Assembly: GCA_017515765.1 (NCBI GenBank)
Contig: JAFWFF010000041.1
Location: forward strand, 1 to 5,043
Source: Bacillota bacterium
Lineage (GTDB): Bacteria > Bacillota > Clostridia > Peptostreptococcales > Anaerovoracaceae
DNA: 5,043 nt
Reading direction: 5' to 3'
The position numbers were made by a program, and so were the translations under genes. The notes under the pieces were generated by a model. That model did not search any database. It was not told where the DNA came from and saw only the letters and a program-made list of their open reading frames with translations. Positions within the stretch are counted from its first letter, which is position 1. Each line of letters begins with the position of its first letter. This document shows, in pieces, positions 1 through 5,043 of the stretch.

Positions 1-968
<968 letters not shown>

Positions 969-980
969 AGGTTCTCTCCC

Positions 981-1853
981 TTAACCTTCATTGCGGTTGC
1001 GCAGGATCCTGGTTGCGATGTAGCTGACCGGGATCAGGATCAAAAGCAGTATGAACGACATAGCCGCCGCTTTACTGGTCTTGAGATGCGTGAACGCCTG
1101 CTTGTAGATATAGTAGCTGACCACCTCCGTCGCGGTCCCGGGGCCGCCTTTGGTCAATACGTAGATCAGGTCGTACGTCTTGAAGGCGGTGATCAGGCGG
1201 AGCAGGATGGCTACCAGGAAGGTCGGCGTCATCAAAGGCAGCGTCACGTATCTGAAGCTCTGCCAGCGGCTCGCTCCGTCAATGCTCGCGGCCTCATAGG
1301 GTTCCTTCGGGAGAGAAACGAGTCCCGCCAGAAGGACCAGTACCATATATGATATCTGCTGCCAGACGTCGATAAAGATGACCGTGCCCAGCGCTGTCGC
1401 GTTGTCCGCGAGCCAGGCATGTCCCGTGATACCGATGAGTGAGAGCAGCCAGTTTACGATTCCGAGCGTGCTGTGCAGCAAAAGCCTCCACGTGAGGCCC
1501 ACCGCAACAGGGGTGATCATCATCGGGATGATCACTATGGAGAAGAATATCGTCTTCCCCTTGATGTTTGTGTTGAAGAGCAAAGCGATCGCAAAGCCGA
1601 TGACAAACTCTATGGCCACCACGATCACGGAAAACACGATCGTGGTCTTGATCGAACCCATAAAGTACTGATCGCTTATGGCGGACAGATAGTTCCCAAA
1701 GCCGACGAATTCGCCCAGGCCCTTGTATTTCAGATCCGCCGAGAAAAAGCTGATGAAGAACGAGTACACCAGCGGCACGACTATCGTTACCCCCAGAAGT
1801 ATCAGCGAGGGTACCAGAAAGATCAGTGCGTTTCTTCGCCTGTCGGATATCAT
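981..1853 (-). CDS. Carbohydrate ABC transporter permease, MalF/UgpA type
   Basis: This inner-membrane subunit of the sugar importer would pair with the other permease (3340-4167) to form the translocation channel. The 290-residue protein has about six hydrophobic segments, roughly at 10-32, 70-93, 102-124, 155-180, 208-231 and 263-284. The cytoplasmic EAA coupling loop is clear at 187-206 (EAASIDGASRW through TLP), the site that docks on the ATPase. The KGGPGTATEV stretch (235-244) after the fifth segment is typical of MalF/UgpA-like (COG1175) proteins. The frame stays open to a TTG at 1895, but that codon lies inside a strong inverted repeat. The ATG at 1853 is preceded by a near-perfect GGAGGAG five bases away, and the protein from there starts MISDRRRNALIFLVP, normal for the family, so I chose it. 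It lies 102 bases after the binding-protein gene and 12 before the ATPase gene. Substrate unknown. Confidence 0.95.
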   Translation of the reverse strand: MISDRRRNALIFLVPSLILLGVTIVVPLVYSFFISFFSADLKYKGLGEFVGFGNYLSAISDQYFMGSIKTTIVFSVIVVAIEFVIGFAIALLFNTNIKGKTIFFSIVIIPMMITPVAVGLTWRLLLHSTLGIVNWLLSLIGITGHAWLADNATALGTVIFIDVWQQISYMVLVLLAGLVSLPKEPYEAASIDGASRWQSFRYVTLPLMTPTFLVAILLRLITAFKTYDLIYVLTKGGPGTATEVVSYYIYKQAFTHLKTSKAAAMSFILLLILIPVSYIATRILRNRNEG

Positions 1854-1858
1854 TTGAT

Positions 1859-1865
1859 CTCCTCC
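1859..1865 (-). promoter_or_regulatory. Shine-Dalgarno site deciding the start of the MalF-type permease
   Basis: The minus strand reads GGAGGAG, then ATCAA, then ATG at 1853. It fixes the start 14 codons inside the longest open frame, whose alternative TTG start at 1895 lies in a hairpin and has no such site. Confidence 0.85.
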
Positions 1866-1879
1866 GGAAAGCACCCGCC

Positions 1880-1912
1880 CGGAGCGGTCCGGCAATCAGC
1901 CGGACCGCCCCG
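1880..1912 (-). promoter_or_regulatory. Strong intercistronic hairpin between binding-protein and permease genes
   Basis: In the transcript, CGGGGCGGUCCGGC pairs with GCCGGACCGCUCCG around a five-base loop (UGAUU). That gives 14 pairs with a single G-U, and the inner 10 bp (1884-1893 with 1899-1908) are perfect. It lies 43 bases after the binding-protein stop and 26 before the permease start. There is no U-run after it (the RNA continues GGCGGGUGC), so it does not look like a simple intrinsic terminator. The likelier role, by analogy with hairpins after malE-type genes, is blocking 3' exonuclease decay so that the binding-protein message persists, possibly with partial read-through or processing. 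The structure is seen; the role is inferred. Confidence 0.75.
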
Positions 1913-1945
1913 TTCGAGGCTGTTGTGTCAATGATTCTCTTTGAT

Positions 1946-1962
1946 GCGCTAATGATTAACGC
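1946..1962. repeat. Imperfect 17-bp palindrome over the binding-protein stop codon
   Basis: The plus strand reads GCGCTAATGATTAACGC, matching its own reverse complement except at one symmetric pair and the central base. As RNA it could form a short stem with a three-base loop that includes the UAA stop. It might be a protein-binding site, a minor stem or chance; nothing else supports a function. Confidence 0.3.
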
Positions 1963-3260
1963 TTAAGATCCTTCATCTCGGTCGCTACCTGGTCAAGGGC
2001 TTCCTGAGAAGTCTTGTTGCCGGAGACCGCTTCGCTGAGCTCACGTCCGAATATCTCCATAAGCGGAGTGGAATCGGGCATGATCGGGAGCATGATAGCG
2101 TCCTTCATGATCTCGAGGACGGTGTCATAGTACGGATAAAGTGCCATGATGTCCGGATCGGAGAAGATGTCGGTCCTGGTCGGAGCGGAACCGCCTTCTG
2201 CACGGCGCTTCGCGATCTCGAAGGACTCGATGTAGTTGATGAACTCCCAGGACGCGTCTTTGTCCTTGGCGTTGTGCGGGATGGCCCAGCCCCAGCCGCC
2301 GTTCAGAGCGTGTCCGCCGGGAACGTTAGCGATCTCGGAGAGGCCGACTACCTGAGACTGGCTCGGATCGTCCAGAACAGGCATGAAGGTGTTGTAGGTC
2401 ACGAAGGAAGCAGCTTTGCCGGAAGAATATACGGCATAAGCGTCATCGAGGTTGAATCCTGCAGCGCCTGCGGGGGATGCCTTCTCAACAGCCTCGGTGT
2501 AGAGGTCGAGAGCTTCGACGACTTCCGGATTGTTTACGGTGATGTTGCCGTTTGCGTCATAGAAGTCACCGCCGTTGGAATACATGTAGTTGCAGAACTC
2601 GATAGCGATCGGGTCGCCTCTTCCGGCCTGGTGTACGGCGCCGTACATCTCAACGCCCTGAGACTTGAAGTACTCGGTCGTGAATTCAGCGATCTGGACA
2701 TATTCCTTCAGATCTTCGGAAGGCATGGTGAAGTCGGTTCCGAACTTCTCCTGATAGGCTTTGTGGAGACCCTCGTCAGCGAATACGTCGGGACGATAGA
2801 TCAGAGCCATCATGTAGTTGTAGAACGGGAGCTCATAGGTGACTCCGTCGAGCTCGCCTACCATCTCCATCATCGTCGGGAGATAGACGGAAGTATCAAA
2901 GCCGGAAGCTTCGATGTAGGGATCAAGGGGTTCCATCCATCCTGCTTCGGCAAATTCGCCTACCCAGTAGCAGTCTACTACCAGAACGTCATAATCGCTC
3001 TCGGAAGCTGTCAGCTGCGTGACGAGTTTGTCGTGCATGGTGGCGTAGTTGATAACTTCTGCCTCGACCTTGATACCGGTCTTCGCTTCGAAGTCATCCA
3101 GGCACGCAAGCACCTGATCCGTTGCGTTCAGGTCCTCCATGAGGATCTTCAGTACTTTAGTTTCGGCAGGCTGATCGCCTCCGCCCTGCTGTCCGCCGCC
3201 GCAGGCAACGAGTCCGAAGACCATTACCAGCGTGAGGACGATAGCAAGCACCTTTTTCAT
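1956..3260 (-). CDS. Carbohydrate ABC transporter solute-binding lipoprotein, family 1
   Basis: This is the extracellular receptor that captures the sugar or polyol and delivers it to the permeases. The 434-residue precursor has a classic lipoprotein leader: basic MKK, a hydrophobic core, and lipobox LVAC with the acylated Cys at 20, then a Gly/Gln-rich tether (21-29). The mature part starts with the strand KVLKILMED (35-43) and has family 1 binding-protein traits: a hinge-like ELPFYNYMMALIYRPDVF (143-160), YSNGGDFYDANGN (227-239) in the second lobe, and GGWGWAIPHNAKDKDASWEF (321-340) near the ligand cleft. The many aromatic residues suit stacking on a sugar, but the ligand cannot be named. 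AGGAGG stands eight bases before the ATG. Unusually, the gene lies between the two permease genes rather than ahead of both, and an inverted repeat flanks it on each side. Length is normal for the family and no break is seen. Confidence 0.96.
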   Translation of the reverse strand: MKKVLAIVLTLVMVFGLVACGGGQQGGGDQPAETKVLKILMEDLNATDQVLACLDDFEAKTGIKVEAEVINYATMHDKLVTQLTASESDYDVLVVDCYWVGEFAEAGWMEPLDPYIEASGFDTSVYLPTMMEMVGELDGVTYELPFYNYMMALIYRPDVFADEGLHKAYQEKFGTDFTMPSEDLKEYVQIAEFTTEYFKSQGVEMYGAVHQAGRGDPIAIEFCNYMYSNGGDFYDANGNITVNNPEVVEALDLYTEAVEKASPAGAAGFNLDDAYAVYSSGKAASFVTYNTFMPVLDDPSQSQVVGLSEIANVPGGHALNGGWGWAIPHNAKDKDASWEFINYIESFEIAKRRAEGGSAPTRTDIFSDPDIMALYPYYDTVLEIMKDAIMLPIMPDSTPLMEIFGRELSEAVSGNKTSQEALDQVATEMKDLKR

Positions 3261-3302
3261 GTTCTTTTCCTCCTGATTAATAATACTAAATACAGTGGAT
3301 CT

Positions 3303-3331
3303 ATCGTTACCGGCGGATAGCCGGCTGCGAT
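3303..3331 (-). promoter_or_regulatory. Hairpin in the leader before the binding-protein gene
   Basis: In the transcript, the arms AUCGCAGCCGGC and GCCGGUAACGAU pair around a five-base loop (UAUCC): four outer pairs, a two-by-two internal loop and six inner pairs (one G-U). It follows the MalG-type permease stop by about 9 bases and precedes the binding-protein ATG by 42. The RNA after it is AU-rich (UGUAUUUAGUAUUAUUAAUC) but has no U-run, so termination is unlikely. It could be a 3' stabiliser for the upstream message, an RNase processing site or a 5' stabiliser for the receptor message. It shares the core CCGGC-N5-GCCGG with the hairpin at 1880-1912. Confidence 0.55.
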
Positions 3332-3339
3332 CGTTCTTA

Positions 3340-4167
3340 TCATTTGATTGAGCCGAAGGTCAGGCCGTTCACCAGGTATTTCTTTATGAAGGACGACAGG
3401 ATGACTATCGGCAGTATCGCGAGCATCGTCGAAGCGCAGAGCTCGGCTATCTTGACGCCGTGCTGGGTCTCCAGGGCCGCGATCGCGACAGGTATCGTAC
3501 GGGTGGCGTTCCCGGTCAGTACCAGGGCGAAGACGAACTCGTTCCAGCTCACCAGGAAGCTGTAGACCGCGGTCGCCATCATGCCCGGCGCGATCAGCGG
3601 GAAGACGACTTTGAAGAATGTCTGCATCGTCGTGCAGCCGTCTATCGCGCTCGCCTCGTCAAGTTCCCGCGGCACGTTGTCGTAGAAGCCCAGCAGCATC
3701 CAGATGACGTAAGGCAGGTTGAACGTCAGATACGCCAGTATCAAAGCCATCCAGCTGTCGTTCAGCCCCACCGAGCGTATCAGAGTGTTGATGGGGATGA
3801 CCAGGACGATCGGCGGGATCATCTGGGTCGCCAGGATCGCGAGCTTGGCGCCGGTCATATTGCCCGGCTGGCGCGAGAGCCAGTAGGATGACATGGCTCC
3901 GAAGACTACTGAGAGCACAGTCGCCCCGAGGGATATGACGGCGCTGTTGAGATAGTAGCGCGCGAATTTGTTGGTCGTCAGCACTTCAACGTAGTTCTCC
4001 ATCGTGAGCTGAACGTTGAAATTCGGCGGGATCTGGTATGCCTGCGCCTTGGTGATCAGCGATGTCCGCAGGATCCACAGGAGCGGCAGCAGAAAGAACA
4101 ATGTGACCGCTATCATGGCGACATATATGAGTATTGTCTGATATGCCAGTCTTTGACCAAGTTTCAT
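3340..4167 (-). CDS. Carbohydrate ABC transporter permease, MalG/UgpE type
   Basis: This is the second inner-membrane channel subunit of the sugar importer. The 275-residue protein has about six hydrophobic segments, roughly at 11-33, 72-97, 108-130, 138-160, 197-218 and 245-265. The ATPase-coupling EAA loop is clear at 171-195 (EASAIDGCTTMQTFFKVVFP, then LIAPG). SWNEFVFALVLTG (207-219) and the C-terminal LVNGLTFGSIK are typical of the MalG/UgpE (COG0395) group; the G-rich end of these proteins normally follows the last membrane helix. The ATG at 4167 has GGAGGTG five bases before it and fits the family N-terminus. It lies 35 bases after the dehydrogenase gene, so the two are probably co-transcribed. 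Its partner permease is on the far side of the binding-protein gene, an unusual order for CUT1 systems. Both permeases have intact coupling loops, so neither looks like a remnant. Confidence 0.95.
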   Translation of the reverse strand: MKLGQRLAYQTILIYVAMIAVTLFFLLPLLWILRTSLITKAQAYQIPPNFNVQLTMENYVEVLTTNKFARYYLNSAVISLGATVLSVVFGAMSSYWLSRQPGNMTGAKLAILATQMIPPIVLVIPINTLIRSVGLNDSWMALILAYLTFNLPYVIWMLLGFYDNVPRELDEASAIDGCTTMQTFFKVVFPLIAPGMMATAVYSFLVSWNEFVFALVLTGNATRTIPVAIAALETQHGVKIAELCASTMLAILPIVILSSFIKKYLVNGLTFGSIK

Positions 4168-4190
4168 AACGACACCTCCAGGCTGTCGAT

Positions 4191-4201
4191 AACGTTACGT
4201 T
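4191..4201. repeat. 11-bp palindrome in the dehydrogenase-permease gap
   Basis: The plus strand reads AACGTTACGTT, a perfect AACGT-N-ACGTT inverted repeat just after the dehydrogenase stop codon. It is too short to make a useful RNA hairpin. A regulator-binding half-site pair is possible, but a chance match is at least as likely. Confidence 0.25.
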
Positions 4202-4202
4202 C

Positions 4203-4979
4203 TTACAGGTTGGCGCCTCCGGCGACGTTCACTGCTTCGCCGGTCAGGAACTTAGCTTCGGGAGAAACGAGGAATCCTACCACATCGGCGACGTCCTCGG
4301 GGTAGCAGAGACGTCCGAGCGGAGTCTTGTCGATATAGCTCTGGCGGACCTCCTCGGGAGTTATCCCGCGCATCTCGCCTTCCCATACTATCTCGCGGTC
4401 CTGCATGAATGTCTTGACAAAGCCCGGGCAGACGCAGTTGACGGTTATCCCGCGCTCCGCGAACTCGAGAGCCATGGCTTTGGTCAGTCCCAGAACAGCG
4501 TATTTGGAGGCTGTGTAGTGCGGAAGCGTGGGATCAGGCTTGACGGCTGCCATCGAGCAGGTATTGACTATGCGGCCTCCGTCGGTGAGCAAAGGCGCTG
4601 CGGCCTGCGTCACCAGGAAGACTCCCTTGCAGTTCACGTTGAAGTTGAAGTCCCATTCCTCTTCCGTCAGGTCGACGAGATGATGCATGGTGGATACTCC
4701 GGCGTTGTTCATCAGTATATCGATGCGGCCGTAGTTCTCACTGACCCAGTTCATCTTTTCGACGGCGTCGGCTTTCTTAGTCACGTCCAGGCAGATTGCG
4801 GCGTGTCTGGCCTTCCCTGTCGGGTCGGAAAGCAGTGACACGGTCTCCTCGGCCCCTTTGATGTTGAGGTCCGCGACTATGACGCTGCAGCCAAGATCCG
4901 CGAACTTACGCGCAATCGCGCGGCCGATGCCTCCGCCTGCTCCTGTGATAAAGGCGATCTGTCCTTCGTTCTGCAACAC
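4203..4979 (-). CDS. Short-chain dehydrogenase/reductase (SDR), predicted sugar or polyol dehydrogenase
   Basis: This is a cytoplasmic NAD(P)-dependent oxidoreductase of the classical SDR family, 258 residues, the usual length. Counting from the chosen start, it has the cofactor motif TGAGGGIG (12-19), an acidic Asp37 after the second strand (VIVADLN) that usually favours NAD(H), NNAG (91-94), and the catalytic set Asn116, Ser142, Tyr155 and Lys159 (YTASK). The PGFVKT stretch (185-190) and C-terminal TGEAVNVAGG (246-255) are also standard. The frame stays open to a TTG at 5015 and contains an ATG at 5003, but a perfect AAGGAGG lies seven bases before GTG at 4979; that start gives MLQNEGQIAFITG, so I chose it. 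Lying at the head of a sugar-importer operon, it probably oxidises or reduces the imported polyol or sugar. Classical SDRs also include acyl-carrier-protein reductases and butanediol dehydrogenases, and sequence alone does not settle the substrate. Confidence 0.94.
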   Translation of the reverse strand: MLQNEGQIAFITGAGGGIGRAIARKFADLGCSVIVADLNIKGAEETVSLLSDPTGKARHAAICLDVTKKADAVEKMNWVSENYGRIDILMNNAGVSTMHHLVDLTEEEWDFNFNVNCKGVFLVTQAAAPLLTDGGRIVNTCSMAAVKPDPTLPHYTASKYAVLGLTKAMALEFAERGITVNCVCPGFVKTFMQDREIVWEGEMRGITPEEVRQSYIDKTPLGRLCYPEDVADVVGFLVSPEAKFLTGEAVNVAGGANL

Positions 4980-4986
4980 GGTAATT

Positions 4987-4993
4987 CCTCCTT
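4987..4993 (-). promoter_or_regulatory. Shine-Dalgarno site deciding the GTG start of the SDR gene
   Basis: The minus strand reads AAGGAGG, AATTACC, then GTG at 4979 (TTG at 4976 is the next codon). The ATG at 5003 and TTG at 5015 lie upstream of this site and would put it inside the coding region, so they are poorer starts. Confidence 0.8.
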
Positions 4994-4995
4994 GT

Positions 4996-5043
4996 TTACT
5001 CATAAAGCGTTTCAAGCGCAGCGCAGTCGGGCTTCAGATCCTC
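4996..5043 (-). CDS. C-terminal tail of an unidentified upstream gene (5' part outside the window)
   Basis: Fifteen codons open to the window edge read EDLKPDCAALETLYE and end in TAA at 4998-4996, two bases before the AAGGAGG of the SDR gene. That spacing, and third positions rich in G or C like the neighbours, suggest the end of an upstream operon gene. The piece is too short to assign. A PD..A.....LYE-like tail is loosely reminiscent of FGGY sugar kinases, which would fit the pathway, but this is a guess. A random frame of this length would often be open by chance. Confidence 0.5.
   Translation of the reverse strand, partial: EDLKPDCAALETLYE

Noticed and set aside
1494..1854. Starting the MalF-type permease at TTG 1895
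   Set aside because: That codon is in the hairpin and lacks a ribosome site, whereas ATG 1853 has GGAGGAG at ideal spacing.
1880..1912. Reading the strong hairpin as an intrinsic terminator
   Set aside because: There is no U-run on either strand after the stem, and the downstream permease and ATPase belong to the same transporter.
1926..1931. TTGACA on the minus strand, a perfect -35 box, in the gap after the binding-protein gene
   Set aside because: No -10-like hexamer lies 16-18 bases downstream; that position falls in the GC-rich hairpin.
3275..3300. AT-rich stretch before the binding-protein gene (TAGTAT, TATTAT) as an internal promoter
   Set aside because: The -10-like hexamers have no acceptable -35 partner at normal spacing, and AT-richness before a ribosome site is common. 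A weak promoter is not excluded.
2274..3320. Long plus-strand open frame of 348 codons opposite the binding-protein gene
   Set aside because: It lies antisense to a clear binding-protein gene, matches no family I recognise and has no convincing ribosome site. Such frames arise when the sense gene has strong codon bias.
4219..4243. CCGGCG / CGCCGG inverted repeat with a 13-base loop near the end of the SDR gene
   Set aside because: It is short, entirely within conserved coding sequence (the TGEAVNVAGG region), and explained by codon choice in a GC-rich gene.
5000..5016. TTGAAACGCTTTAT as a catabolite-response (cre) operator
   Set aside because: The AAACG-CTTT core resembles cre, but four of the defined positions of the consensus fail and it lies in the probable coding tail of the upstream gene.

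Overview
The window is one minus-strand operon segment from what looks like a Gram-positive bacterium, most likely a Clostridia-type Bacillota from a gut-like or anaerobic habitat. The evidence is the diderm-independent lipoprotein signal on the binding protein (lipobox LVAC followed by a Gly-rich linker), strong AGGAGG-type Shine-Dalgarno sites before every gene, and an MsmX/UgpC-type ATPase carrying a charged N-terminal insert that I recall from Lachnospiraceae and relatives. Base composition is moderately GC-rich with G/C favoured at third codon positions. The taxonomic call is inference.

In transcription order (high to low coordinates) the window holds: the last 15 codons of an unidentified upstream gene (5043-4996); a complete short-chain dehydrogenase/reductase (4979-4203); a MalG/UgpE-type sugar permease (4167-3340); a family 1 extracellular solute-binding lipoprotein (3260-1956); a MalF/UgpA-type permease (1853-981); and an MsmX/UgpC-type ABC ATPase that runs off the low end of the window (968-1). 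Gaps between genes are 16, 35, 79, 102 and 12 bases, so no stretch over 300 bases lacks a gene. No tRNA, rRNA, mobile element, CRISPR array or convincing promoter was seen.

Together the genes form a complete CUT1-type carbohydrate importer: lipoprotein receptor, two unlike permease subunits and a dedicated ATPase. The dehydrogenase is presumably an intracellular step acting on the imported sugar, polyol or a derivative. The SDR-plus-CUT1 arrangement recalls polyol (sorbitol/mannitol) uptake loci such as smo of Rhodobacter, but the substrate cannot be read from the sequence.

The most distinctive points are the gene order (the binding-protein gene sits between the two permease genes rather than before them) and two intergenic inverted repeats sharing the core CCGGC-N5-GCCGG, one just before and one just after the binding-protein gene. 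They may set differential mRNA stability so that the receptor is made in excess. Two gene starts need moving inward from the longest reading frames on Shine-Dalgarno evidence. I see no sign of an exotic or wholly new system; this is an ordinary transport operon with some interesting regulatory architecture.
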